A stretch of DNA of 64,000 nt from an uncultured Clostridia bacterium (GTDB lineage: Bacteria; Bacillota; Clostridia; TANB77; CAG-508): positions 1-64,000 of the forward strand of contig CAQUUC010000005.1 in the NCBI GenBank assembly GCA_948896235.1. Reading direction: 5' to 3'. Position numbers and translations under genes: made by a program. This document shows positions 18,895-27,434 of the stretch, piece by piece. The notes beneath the pieces are model-generated. The model searched no databases. It worked only from the letters and a program-made list of their open reading frames with translations, and had not been told where the DNA came from. Positions within the stretch are counted from its first letter, which is position 1. Each line of letters begins with the position of its first letter.

Positions 18895-19467
18895 ATGTTT
18901 AATGTAGGAGACCATATAGTTTACCCAATGCACGGGGCTGGAGTAATAGATGCAATAGAGGAAAAAGATATTTTAGGAGAGAAACAGTCATATTACATAT
19001 TAAAGATGCCTGGAGAAGTTAAAGTAATGGTGCCAACCAATAAAGCAGAAGAAATTGGCGTAAGAGGAATTATAGATAAAGCATCTGCAGATAAGGTATT
19101 TAATATTTTAGAAGAAGATAAGACAGAAATGTCTATGAATTGGAATAAAAGATATCGTGATAATATGGATAAAATGAAAAGTGGAGACATATATGAAATT
19201 GCAGATGTTGTTAGAAATCTATCATTTAAACAAAAAGAAAAAGGATTATCTACAGGAGAAAAGAAGATGCTATCAAATGCAAAGCAAATTTTAGTAAGTG
19301 AATTAGTTCTTGCTGAGAATTCTTCTATTGATGAAGTTGAAGGACTAATTGATAACAAAATAAATGCTTCTTTTAAAGAATTTGAGTTAGATAATATAGA
19401 ACCTGTTCAAAGTGTTGTAAATAAATTTATCCCATTTGAAGATACAGGAGTAAGTGAAAATGTATAA
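18895..19467 (+). CDS. carD: CarD family transcriptional regulator
   Basis: CarD proteins bind RNA polymerase beta through a Tudor-like RID domain and stabilise open promoter complexes. The 190-residue protein has the N-terminal pattern FNVGDHIVYPMHGAGVI, the TRCF-like domain to about residue 60, and an all-helical C-terminal DNA-binding half. AAGGAGTGG precedes the start. It stands alone between two terminators, upstream of dnaG-rpoD. Confidence 0.93.
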   Translation: MFNVGDHIVYPMHGAGVIDAIEEKDILGEKQSYYILKMPGEVKVMVPTNKAEEIGVRGIIDKASADKVFNILEEDKTEMSMNWNKRYRDNMDKMKSGDIYEIADVVRNLSFKQKEKGLSTGEKKMLSNAKQILVSELVLAENSSIDEVEGLIDNKINASFKEFELDNIEPVQSVVNKFIPFEDTGVSENV

Positions 19468-19475
19468 GTAAAAAT

Positions 19476-19514
19476 AGAAATGTTACTAAATTTATATTTA
19501 GTAACATTTTGTTT
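19476..19514 (+). terminator. Terminator after carD
   Basis: AAATGTTACTAAAT pairs with ATTTAGTAACATTT, followed by TGTTTT. Confidence 0.8.
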
Positions 19515-19541
19515 TGCTATAAGAGATATAATAATTTTACA

Positions 19542-19632
19542 TTCGACATAGTACGACAGCTACAAGACAAATATGTCACAAATTTTATGTGAAGTAAGGG
19601 GGATTTAATAATTATGTGTCGAATAGTATAAT
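19542..19632 (+). promoter_or_regulatory. dnaG-rpoD promoter region with two Spo0A-like boxes
   Basis: TTCGACA (19542-19548) and TGTCGAA (19617-19623) both match the Spo0A box. The second lies three bases upstream of TATAAT (19627-19632), which has no good -35 box. Spo0A control of this operon is inference. Confidence 0.45.
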
Positions 19633-19652
19633 ATGTTAGAAAGGGATGGAAG

Positions 19653-21442
19653 ATGGTACGATATAGTGATGAACTAATTGATGAAATCAGAAATAGTAAT
19701 GATATAGTTGATGTAATATCACAATACGTAGTATTGAAAAGAAGTGGTAGAAATTTTATGGGGTTATGCCCATTTCATAAAGAGAAATCTCCTTCTTTTT
19801 GTGTGTCACCTGACAAGCAAATTTTTCACTGTTTTGGTTGTGGAGTGCGGAGGAAATGTTATTCATTTCATAAGTAAAATAGAAAATTTAGATTTTAAAC
19901 CTAGTTTAGAATTACTTGCAGAAAAAGCAGGAATTACATTACCAACATTAGAAAATGGACAAGATGCAGATAAATTAAGACTAAAAGATAAAGTGTATCA
20001 AATAAACAAATTTACTGCTCAGTATTTTCATGAAAATTTGTATAAGCCTAATGCAAAACTTGCTCAAGAATATGTTAAGAAAAGAAAATTAGATAATAAT
20101 ACTTTAAAAACTTTTAGTATAGGATTTTCTACGAATTTTGATGAGCTATATAAAGCATTAAAATCACAAGGCTTTACAGATGAAGAAATTTTAGCATCAA
20201 GTTTAGTTGGTAAATCACGGAAAAGGACAATTTTTTGATAAATTTAAATCTAGATTAATGTTTCCTATAAAAGATGTACAAGATAGAGTAATTGCATTTG
20301 GGGGAAGAGTACTTGATGATACTAAGCCTAAATATATTAATTCTCCAGAAAATATAGTATATAGTAAGGGTAGACAATTATTTGGTTTAAATATTGCTAA
20401 AAAAAGTGGAAGTAATAAGATTATTATTGTAGAAGGATATATGGATGCAATATCACTATATCAAAGAGGTATAACAAATGTTGTAGCATCACTTGGGACA
20501 GCTCTTACAGAAGCACAAGGTAGATTACTTAGAAAATATGCTTCGCAAATTATTATAGGATATGATTCTGATGGAGCAGGACAATCGGCTACAATGAGAG
20601 GAATGGAGATTTTGCAAAATTTGGGTTGTGATATTAGAATTTTACAACTGGATGGTGATGCAAAAGACCCAGATGAATATGTTATAAAATATGGCAGTGG
20701 ACGTTTTGAAAGATGTATAGAAAATGCAATTTCTTTAGTAGAGTTTAAAGTAAAAACATTAAAAAATAATATGACTATTCAAACTGCTAGTGATAAAATA
20801 AAATTCTTAAATGAAATTGTAAAGATTTTATCTAAAGTAGATAATAGTATTGAAAGAGAAATATATATAGATAAAATTTCAAAAGAATATGGTATTTCAA
20901 AAGAAGCAATTTATGCGGAATCAAATAAAGTGTCAAATGCAGGAAGTCAAGGTATAAAGGTATTACAAAGACCACTAGGAATAAAAAGGCAAGATAAGGC
21001 TAATTTAAAAGAAGAAGTAAGTGAAGGATTAATAAAAAGAGAAAATATGATTATTTCACTTTTAATTAATCCAGAAATAAGTGCATATAACCAGATTAGT
21101 AAAAAAATTAGGCCAGAAGATTTTAAATTAGGCATTAATAAAAAAATTGCAAGTATTTTGTATGAACATTTTGAAAAAGGAAATAGTAATAATAATATAT
21201 TAAATTTATTTACAGAAGAAGAATTAATAGGTCATATTACAAGTTTAATGGCAGATGATTATGAAATAACAAATAATGAAAAAGCAATAGAAGACTTATT
21301 AAAAGTTTATGAGAAAGAAAAATTACAAGATGAAAAAAATAAAATCTTAAAAATGCTAGATGATGATATAGATAAAGATAAAAAAATACAATTAGAAAAA
21401 GACTTAAGTAATATAATAATTAAGATTGCTAAAATGAAATAG
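19653..21442 (+). CDS. dnaG: DNA primase, two CGG shifts
   Basis: Primase makes RNA primers for replication and is essential. With two +1 skips the protein is 595 residues, normal for the family. It has the CHC2 zinc finger (CPFHKEKSPSF, HCFGCGVGGNVIHF), the TOPRIM domain (VEGYMDAISL, GYDSDGAGQSA) and the C-terminal DnaB-binding helices. The first CGG (19848) interrupts the zinc ribbon, and the second (20218) lies in GKSGKGQFFDKF before RLMFPI. Both interruptions stop frame zero within ten codons. It is followed 11 bp later by rpoD, the classical macromolecular synthesis operon. Confidence 0.95.
19848..19850 (+). other. CGG +1 site, dnaG zinc finger
   Basis: P-site GTG. Skipping C gives GGA GGA AAT (Gly-Gly-Asn) in the conserved CGxGGN motif. 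Confidence 0.95.
20218..20220 (+). other. CGG +1 site, dnaG linker
   Basis: P-site TCA. Skipping C gives GGA AAA GGA (Gly-Lys-Gly) just before the conserved FDKF...RLMFPI segment. Confidence 0.95.
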
Positions 21443-21453
21443 GAGGTAAAAAA

Positions 21454-22791
21454 GTGGCAGAGGAAGAAAAGAAAAATAAAAAAGTAAAGGATGCAGAAAA
21501 TGAAGAATTAATTTCTAAAAAATCAGTTAAAGAAAACAAAACAAGTAAAGCACCGAAAAAAGAAGAAAGCAAGGAAGATGTAAAACAACTAAATAAAGAG
21601 ACAGACATTAAGAAGACAAAGAAAACTAAAAAAGAAGTAGAAGAATTTGAAACTAACATAGATAATGAAACAGAAAATGAAATAGTAGAAGAAGATGAAG
21701 AAAAAGGTTCTAGTGAAGATAAGGTAAAAAATATAATTGAAAAAGCTAAAAAGCAAGGGAAAATAACATATGGGGAATTAGCAACAGAATTAGATACTTC
21801 AAGTACAGATGAAATTGAAAAAGTATTTGATGCTTTTGAAGAGCTAAATATGGATATTATAAAAGACGATTTTGATGATCAAGAACCAGATTTAGAAGAT
21901 TTAGAAGAAGTAGAAGACATTAAAGTAGAAGAATTAAACAACATAGCAAGCTTTGAAGGAATAAGTACAGATGATCCTGTTAGAATGTATTTAAGAGAGA
22001 TAGGACGTATTCCACTTCTTAGTTATGAAGAAGAATTAGAAATAGCTGAAAAAGTATTAGAAGGTGATGAAGAAGCAAAACAAAAACTTGCGGAATCAAA
22101 CTTAAGACTTGTTGTTAGTATTGCCAAAAAATATGTTGGAAGAGGAATGCTATTTTTAGATCTTATTCAAGAAGGAAATATGGGATTAATAAAAGCTGTT
22201 GATAAATTTGATTATAAAAAAGGATTCAAATTTAGTACTTATGCTACATGGTGGATTCGTCAAGCTATTACAAGAGCAATAGCAGACCAAGCAAGAACAA
22301 TAAGAATACCAGTTCATATGGTAGAAACAATTAACAAATTGATACGTACATCAAGACATTTATTACAAAAATTAGGACGTGAACCATCACCAGAAGAATT
22401 AGCAGAAGAATTAGAGATGCCTATTGAAAAGGTAATGGAAATACAAAAAATAGCACAAGATCCAGTATCACTTGAAACACCAATAGGTGAAGAAGATGAT
22501 AGCCACTTAGGAGATTTCATACAAGATGATGATTCACCAGCACCACATGATTCAGCAGCATATACATTATTAAAAGAACAATTAGAAGAAGTAATGAACA
22601 CATTAACACCAAGAGAAGCAAAAGTTTTAAAACTAAGATTTGGTTTAGAAGATGGAAAAGCAAGAACTCTTGAAGAAGTAGGAAGAGAATTTGAAGTAAC
22701 TCGTGAAAGAATAAGACAAATAGAAGCAAAGGCTTTAAGAAAACTAAGACATCCAAGCAGAAGTAAAAAGTTAAGAGACTATATGAATTAG
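21454..22791 (+). CDS. rpoD: RNA polymerase primary sigma factor SigA/RpoD
   Basis: Housekeeping sigma factor. The 445-residue protein has a long acidic and lysine-rich N-terminus (about 1-85), region 1.1, then regions 1.2 to 4: DPVRMYLREIGRIPLL, the region 2 motif KFSTYATWWIRQAI, and the region 4 HTH TLEEVGREFEVTRERIRQ. Start is GTG 21454 behind AGGAGGT, 11 bp after dnaG. No in-frame CGG occurs. A strong terminator follows. Confidence 0.96.
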   Translation: MAEEEKKNKKVKDAENEELISKKSVKENKTSKAPKKEESKEDVKQLNKETDIKKTKKTKKEVEEFETNIDNETENEIVEEDEEKGSSEDKVKNIIEKAKKQGKITYGELATELDTSSTDEIEKVFDAFEELNMDIIKDDFDDQEPDLEDLEEVEDIKVEELNNIASFEGISTDDPVRMYLREIGRIPLLSYEEELEIAEKVLEGDEEAKQKLAESNLRLVVSIAKKYVGRGMLFLDLIQEGNMGLIKAVDKFDYKKGFKFSTYATWWIRQAITRAIADQARTIRIPVHMVETINKLIRTSRHLLQKLGREPSPEELAEELEMPIEKVMEIQKIAQDPVSLETPIGEEDDSHLGDFIQDDDSPAPHDSAAYTLLKEQLEEVMNTLTPREAKVLKLRFGLEDGKARTLEEVGREFEVTRERIRQIEAKALRKLRHPSRSKKLRDYMN

Positions 22792-22828
22792 TAAAAAATA
22801 GGCATTTTAAACAAAAAATTTAACCATA

Positions 22829-22872
22829 AAATGGAAAAAAGCGAAAAACACTTGATTTTTTCGCTTTTTTAT
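22829..22872 (+). terminator. Terminator after rpoD
   Basis: AAAAAAGCGAAAAA pairs with TTTTTCGCTTTTTT around an 8-nt loop. Confidence 0.9.
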
Positions 22873-22912
22873 GTTAAACTAATAATAGATTTGTTTATTA
22901 AAAATAAGAGAG

Positions 22913-23266
22913 GTGAAAATTCTAAGAGAAATCTTGGAAGAAAATATGAGTCAAGTTCAAAAAATGGAACAATCAAGAATTGCAAAAGTATGGGAAGGAT
23001 TAGGAATGTTCTTTTCAGCACTTAGTGTAAATAATGATATAGTAGAAGATCCTGAAGAATTAGTAAAAAAATCAGGAATTAAAGAATTAGTAAATAGTAG
23101 TGAACGTATAAAAAATATAGAATCAATGTTTGAAGATCATGGAACAACCCTAAAGCAAGTAAGAGCGCAATTAAAAAGTCAAGAAAGAAATAGTGCACCT
23201 GAAATAAAAAATTCTATAATTAAAACAAATATTCAAGAAATAGAAGAGGAAGATCTAGAAAGATAA
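22913..23266 (+). CDS. Unknown soluble helical protein
   Basis: About 117 residues from the GTG at 22913, or 106 from ATG 22946. The AGAGGTG just upstream could also serve an ATT at 22919, so the start is uncertain. The sequence is helical and charged (MEQSRIAKVWEGLGMFFSAL near the N-terminus) and ends in a Glu-rich tail. I do not recognise the family. It follows the rpoD terminator and precedes tRNA-Met with its own terminator between. Confidence 0.6.
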   Translation: MKILREILEENMSQVQKMEQSRIAKVWEGLGMFFSALSVNNDIVEDPEELVKKSGIKELVNSSERIKNIESMFEDHGTTLKQVRAQLKSQERNSAPEIKNSIIKTNIQEIEEEDLER

Positions 23267-23273
23267 TTTTAAG

Positions 23274-23307
23274 GAGAAAATAATTTTTTAAATTATTTTC
23301 TCTGTTT
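23274..23307 (+). terminator. Terminator before tRNA-Met
   Basis: GAGAAAATAATTT (23274-23286) pairs with AAATTATTTTCTC (23290-23302), then TGTTTT. Confidence 0.8.
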
Positions 23308-23311
23308 TATC

Positions 23312-23340
23312 TTGACAAAAATAGGATATACTAATATAAT
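23312..23340 (+). promoter_or_regulatory. Promoter of tRNA-Met
   Basis: TTGACA, 17-bp spacer, TATAAT: a perfect SigA match. Confidence 0.85.
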
Positions 23341-23363
23341 AATACACGTTCAAGAAAATATAT

Positions 23364-23440
23364 GGCGACGTAGCTCAGTTGGCTAGAGCATCCGGTTCAT
23401 ACCCGGCAGGTCGTAGGTTCAAGTCCCACCGTCGCTACCA
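23364..23440 (+). tRNA. tRNA-Met (anticodon CAT)
   Basis: Acceptor GGCGACG pairs with CGTCGCT. The D-loop is AGCTCAGTTGGCTAGAGC, the anticodon arm CCGGTTCATACCCGG with CAT, and the T-arm GGTTCAAGTCC. CCA is encoded. CAT could also be an Ile tRNA after lysidine modification, but the body looks like elongator Met. Confidence 0.9.
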
Positions 23441-23450
23441 AACATTTAGA

Positions 23451-23492
23451 GTCAAGCGGATTATAAAAAGTCCACTTGACTCTATTTTTTTA
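23451..23492 (+). terminator. Terminator after tRNA-Met
   Basis: GAGTCAAG pairs with CTTGACTC, followed by TATTTTTTT. Confidence 0.75.
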
Positions 23493-23647
23493 GATTTAAC
23501 TACTATTTAACTACTTGTTTTTTTATACAATAAAATTTAATACCAAATTTGCAGTAGAAGAAATTTTAGATATATATTTGTATTGTATATAAAAAATATA
23601 AGTGAATACAAATGGATTTAAGTAAGTATGCAGAGACTTATAAAATA

Positions 23648-23679
23648 AAAAAGTAGAGTTTTCTAAAAAACTCTACTTA
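23648..23679 (-). terminator. Terminator of tRNA-Leu
   Basis: AAGTAGAGTTT pairs with AAACTCTACTT and is followed on the minus strand by a T run. Confidence 0.8.
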
Positions 23680-23680
23680 A

Positions 23681-23768
23681 TGGTGCAGATGGCCGGAATC
23701 GAACCGGCACGGTTTATTCAACCGCAGGATTTTAAGTCCTGTGCGTCTACCAGTTCCGCCACATCTGC
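23681..23768 (-). tRNA. tRNA-Leu (anticodon TAA)
   Basis: Minus strand. Acceptor GCAGATG pairs with CATCTGC. The anticodon loop CTTAAAA carries TAA, there is a long variable arm as in class II tRNAs, the T-arm is GGTTCGATTCC, and CCA is encoded. Confidence 0.92.
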
Positions 23769-24099
23769 ATATTATTTGAACTGGTTTTATTCCTAGAACA
23801 AAAGTAATTATAATATGTTATAGTATGAATTGTCAATAGTTATTTGAAAAAAAACAAAAAAATTTAAAAGTATTAATAAGTATCTTAGAAATAGGCATAT
23901 GTTAATTAAAAAATTACTTTAGATTTAAGATAGGGTTAATCAAAATATGGGCATTATCAAAATAAAAGATAGAGAAATGGATTAAATAAAAAGAAATAAT
24001 CGAAAGAACTCGATTATTTCTTTTTTTCTACACTAAGATTTGACACAATTTTAAAATTAAAAGTTGTACAATATAAAAACAATAAAGGAGGCAAAAATA
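23769..24099. other. Intergenic region between tRNA-Leu and spoIIGA
   Basis: It holds the tRNA-Leu promoter on the minus strand (TTGACA complement 23831-23836, 18 bp, TATAAT complement 23807-23812), an orphan plus-strand hairpin with a T tail (about 23989-24029, AAAGAAATAATCGA arms), and the spoIIGA promoter. The hairpin may end a small RNA. I see no ORF. Confidence 0.55.
24040..24072 (+). promoter_or_regulatory. spoIIG-type promoter with wide spacing and Spo0A-like box
   Basis: TTGACA (24040-24045) and TACAAT (24067-24072) are separated by 21 bp. TTTGACACA over the -35 box is one mismatch from the reverse Spo0A box TTYGACAAA. The Bacillus spoIIG promoter is known for a similarly wide spacer and Spo0A activation. 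Confidence 0.6.
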
Positions 24100-25030
24100 T
24101 TGACAATATATTTAGATGTAATAATGCTCGAAAATATATGTATGAACTATATTATATTATTTGCTACTGGTCTTATTGCAAAAGCAAAGATAAGTCAGAT
24201 AAGAATTATTTTTTCAAGTTTATTAGGTGGAATATATGCAATATTAACTTTTGCTCCAATATTAGAAATTTATACTAATATGGTATTTAAAATACTTATA
24301 TCAATTATAATGGTTTACATTGCATTTAATCCAAAGAATATAAAGAAATTATTAAAACAGTTATTACTTTTTTATTTAGTATCCTTTGCATTTGGAGGAT
24401 GTGCATTTTGCTTATTATATTTTATAAAGCCACAAGACATTTTAATGAGAAATGGATATCTAACAGGAACATATCCAATTAAAATAGCTTTACTTGGAGG
24501 AATTGTAGGATTTGTAATAGTAAATATTGCATTTAAATTAGTAAAGGGAAGAATATCTAAAAATGATATGTTTTGTGAGTTAGAAATATTCTTCAAAGAA
24601 AAAAGCATAAAGATAAAAGCAATGATAGATACAGGTAACTTATTAAAAGATCCAATTAGTAGTATGCCAGTAATTGTTGTAGAAAAAAGTCAGTTAGAAG
24701 CCATAATACCAAGAGGAATTATAAATAATTTAAATATAATATTAGGAGGTGGAGAAGAAACTACCTTAACTAAAGAGGAAAGAGAATATATGCCAAAATT
24801 TAGAGTTATACCATTTTCTTCACTTGGAAAACAAAATCGGTCTACTACTTGGATTTATTGCAGACGAAGTTATAGTTAAATTTGAAGAAAGTGAAAAGAA
24901 ATTGAATCAAATTATTATTGGTATATATGATAAATACATAAGTAAAAATGGAGCTTATACGGGTCTTATTGGATTGGATATTATAGAAAGGTGTGAGGAA
25001 AATGAATATTTTACAAATGTTAAAGGATAG
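24100..25030 (+). CDS. spoIIGA: Sigma-E processing peptidase SpoIIGA, one CGG shift
   Basis: SpoIIGA is the membrane aspartic protease that activates pro-sigma-E in the mother cell. Using TTG 24100 (AAAGGAGG 8 bp upstream) the protein starts MTIYLDVIMLENICMNYIIL, has five TM helices, and carries the catalytic motif IDTGN in its cytoplasmic domain. With the +1 skip at CGG 24838 it is 309 residues, the family length, joining SLGKQNGLLLGFIADEVIV. Frame zero stops 13 codons after the CGG. It overlaps sigE by 29 bp. Confidence 0.93.
24838..24840 (+). other. CGG +1 site, spoIIGA
   Basis: P-site AAT. Skipping C gives GGT CTA CTA (Gly-Leu-Leu) in the protease domain. Confidence 0.93.
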
Positions 25031-25740
25031 TATTAATACAATATATGTTAAATATATAAATAAGGATATAGAGGATATTTATGAACTACCAATATATTAT
25101 ATAGGAGGTAGCCAAACTTTACCTCCACCACTTGCTCCAGAAGAAGAGGAGGAAACATTAAATAAACTCGCAAACGGAGATGACGAAGCAAGACAAACTT
25201 TAGTAGAAAGAAATTTAAGATTAGTTGTATATATTGCTAAGAAATTTGAAAATACAGGAATAGGTATTGAGGATTTAATATCTATTGGAACAATAGGATT
25301 AATGAAAGCAATAAATACTTTTAATACAGATAAAAATATAAAACTTGCGACATATGCATCACGTTGCATAGAAAATGAAATATTAATGTACTTAAGAAGA
25401 AGCAATAAACTAAAAGGAGAAATTTCAATAGATGAACCATTAAATCAAGATGGTGATGGAAATGAACTACTATTATCAGATATTTTAGGAACAGATAGTG
25501 ATGTTACATCTCGTGCAATTGAAGATGAAGTTGATAAAAAACTATTACGAGCATCAATGCAAAAACTTAATAATAGAGAAAAAAATATTATGGAATTGAG
25601 ATTTCGGTTTTATAAGTGGTAATGAAAAAACACAAAAAGAAGTGGCAGATATGCTTGGAATTTCACAAAGTTATATATCAAGGTTAGAAAAGAAAATCAT
25701 CGGAAAAATGAGAAAAGAAATTATGAGCAAAACAGGATAA
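25002..25740 (+). CDS. sigE: Sporulation sigma factor SigE, one CGG shift
   Basis: Mother-cell sigma factor made as a precursor. The 245-residue product has a pro-sequence up to the YYIGGSQTLPPPL cleavage region, region 2 (IGLMKAINTFNTDKNIKLATYASRCIENE in part) and region 4 (KTQKEVADMLGISQSYISRLEK). The CGG at 25605 falls in LRFGFISGNEK, where sigma-E and related factors have a conserved glycine. Frame zero stops within six codons and would remove the region 4 HTH, so the shift is needed for activity. Overlaps spoIIGA. Confidence 0.94.
25605..25607 (+). other. CGG +1 site, sigE region 4
   Basis: P-site TTT. Skipping C gives GGT TTT ATA (Gly-Phe-Ile) in the ELRFG motif that opens the HTH. Confidence 0.95.
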
Positions 25741-25778
25741 ATTAGAATAGTAAAAAATAACAGTACATACATATTACC

Positions 25779-25819
25779 TTACATAAATAACAACATATAA
25801 TGTAGGTGCATTTATGTAA
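25779..25819 (+). repeat. 10-bp inverted repeat after sigE
   Basis: TTACATAAAT (25779-25788) and ATTTATGTAA (25810-25819), 21 bp apart, at the left border of the foreign-looking segment. Confidence 0.5.
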
Positions 25820-25855
25820 CTATTAACCAGTCCTTTTGTATAAGGAGGTATCCTT

Positions 25856-25951
25856 ATGAAAGGATGGACATATAAAGATTTGCAAAATATAATGACAGAA
25901 GCAGAGCTTGATCAATTCGCTAAAAGTGGCAGAGGAATACAGCAAAAGTGA
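25856..25951 (+). CDS. Tiny ORF in the foreign-looking segment
   Basis: Encodes 31 residues starting MKGWTYKDLQNIMTEAELDQ, behind a strong TAAGGAGG ribosome site at 25841-25848. It may be a small mobile-element protein or the 5' remnant of a longer gene. It is not recognised. It precedes the GC-richer ORF at 25980. Confidence 0.35.
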   Translation: MKGWTYKDLQNIMTEAELDQFAKSGRGIQQK

Positions 25952-25979
25952 ATATTAATATTCGAGGCTCTATTTTAAA

Positions 25980-26462
25980 GTGTACAATATCAAATCAGCT
26001 TGCTTTTATAAGCTGTTATATCGCAAAGTAGAGTATGATTTAGTAGAGGATGAAACTGTTAGGATCATGAGAATAAAAGCGAGCAGAAACAGCAAGCCGA
26101 AGAGTGCACAAAATGTAGAGATAGGAACGGTGTCCAGTGAGATTAATTATATAAAATTAATTTCACAGCGGAAGTGGTTTATTTTTTTAAGAGATTTCCC
26201 GAAAGATAAAAAAGTTGAAATTACTACCTATTTTGCAAAACACCTTGCGGAATCAAAAGCAGAGTGTGCAGAAAAGTTTAGGGTGTCTAAAGTAGTCTGT
26301 GATAGGATTATGGAAGACACCTTGGTAAACAATGAGGTGGGTGATGAGATTTTTACAAAAATAAGGGAAAGAAGCTTGAAAAATAACGATACCAAAGCCG
26401 TAAGCAGCTATTTTACAGCACTGAGGAGAAAGAGAAATGCTAAAAAGGGAACTGCCAGCTAA
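25980..26462 (+). CDS. Foreign-looking ORF with CGG read as Arg, unknown
   Basis: 160 residues from a GTG start without a clear ribosome site, perhaps the 3' part of a damaged gene. Codon use is clearly richer in GC than the neighbours (GTG, CTG, AGC, GCC). Codon 64 is CGG (26169) and the frame continues with ISQRKWFIFLRDFP, so here CGG means Arg by origin. The latter half is helical and basic (ALRRKRNAKK end). It sits between sigE and an inverted sigG, where no gene is expected, so recent acquisition is likely. Family not recognised. Confidence 0.5.
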   Translation: MYNIKSACFYKLLYRKVEYDLVEDETVRIMRIKASRNSKPKSAQNVEIGTVSSEINYIKLISQRKWFIFLRDFPKDKKVEITTYFAKHLAESKAECAEKFRVSKVVCDRIMEDTLVNNEVGDEIFTKIRERSLKNNDTKAVSSYFTALRRKRNAKKGTAS

Positions 26463-26485
26463 TTTGGCAGTGCTTTTATTTATAT
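26449..26485. terminator. Hairpin between the foreign ORF and sigG
   Basis: ACTGCCA pairs with TGGCAGT around GCTAATT, followed by GCTTTTATTT. Convergent genes share it. Confidence 0.65.
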
Positions 26486-27249
26486 AATTTTTTAATTCTA
26501 CCTATTGCATCTTTTTCAAGTCTTGAAACTTGTGCTTGACTAATACCAATTTCCTCTGCAACTTCCATTTGGGTTCTTCCATCAAAAAAACGTTTTGTAA
26601 TAATCATTTTTTCACGTTCATTTAATTTTTTCATTGCTTGTTGAATGGTAATTGAATCTACCCAATGTTCATCATTTTCTTTATGATCACTTACTTGGTC
26701 TATAATATAAATACTTTCACTACCATCATTATATATTGGTTCTTGCAAAGATAATGGATCCTGGATAGCTTCGAAGCTGAAAACAATATCTTCTTTATCA
26801 ACTCCAACTTCTTTTGCAATTTGTTCAACAGTTGGTTCTCTATTAAATTCTTTTGTCAATTTTTCTTTTGCTTGAAGTGCTTTATATGCTAAGTCCCTAA
26901 CAGAACGACTAACTCTAATGGGATTATTATCACGAAGATAACGTCTAATTTCTCCAATAATCATAGGTACAGCATAAGTAGAAAATTGAACATTTAAAGA
27001 AACATCAAAATTATCTATAGACTTAATAAGACCTACACATCCAACTTGAAATAAATCATCGATACTTTCACATCTACCACTAAAACGCTGTAAAACGCTT
27101 AACACTAATCTTAAATTACCATTAATAAATCTCTCCCTTGCTTCTTCATCTCCTTGTTTAATTTTTATAAATAATTCGTTTTTTTCTTCATTTGAAAGTA
27201 CTGGAAGTTTTGAAGTATCTACATTACTAATTTCTACTTTTCGTATCAA
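26476..27249 (-). CDS. sigG: Forespore sigma factor SigG
   Basis: Late forespore sigma factor. The 257-residue protein starts at TTG 27249 (AAAGGAGG upstream) as MIRKVEISNVDTSKLPVL, a SigG hallmark. Region 2 includes CVGLIKSIDNF and FSTYAVPMIIGEIRRYLRDNNPIRVSRS, and region 4 ends TQMEVAEEIGISQAQVSRLEK. In Bacillus and many clostridia sigG directly follows sigE on the same strand. Here it is inverted behind a foreign-looking ORF. No in-frame CGG. Confidence 0.94.
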   Translation of the reverse strand: MIRKVEISNVDTSKLPVLSNEEKNELFIKIKQGDEEARERFINGNLRLVLSVLQRFSGRCESIDDLFQVGCVGLIKSIDNFDVSLNVQFSTYAVPMIIGEIRRYLRDNNPIRVSRSVRDLAYKALQAKEKLTKEFNREPTVEQIAKEVGVDKEDIVFSFEAIQDPLSLQEPIYNDGSESIYIIDQVSDHKENDEHWVDSITIQQAMKKLNEREKMIITKRFFDGRTQMEVAEEIGISQAQVSRLEKDAIGRIKKLYK

Positions 27250-27434
27250 TTTAAAAGCCTCCTTTAACAAAAATACTTTGGTAGTAAAAGTATTTCCAAA
27301 AGAAAGACTAGCTATTCATAAACAATTCGACGGAATATGACAGAAAATTGAAATAGAATTAAAGGAATTTTTAGTGTCATAACTGATTAATTTAGTAAAA
27401 ATTGTTTATACTTTATAAAGATAGGAGGCAAACT

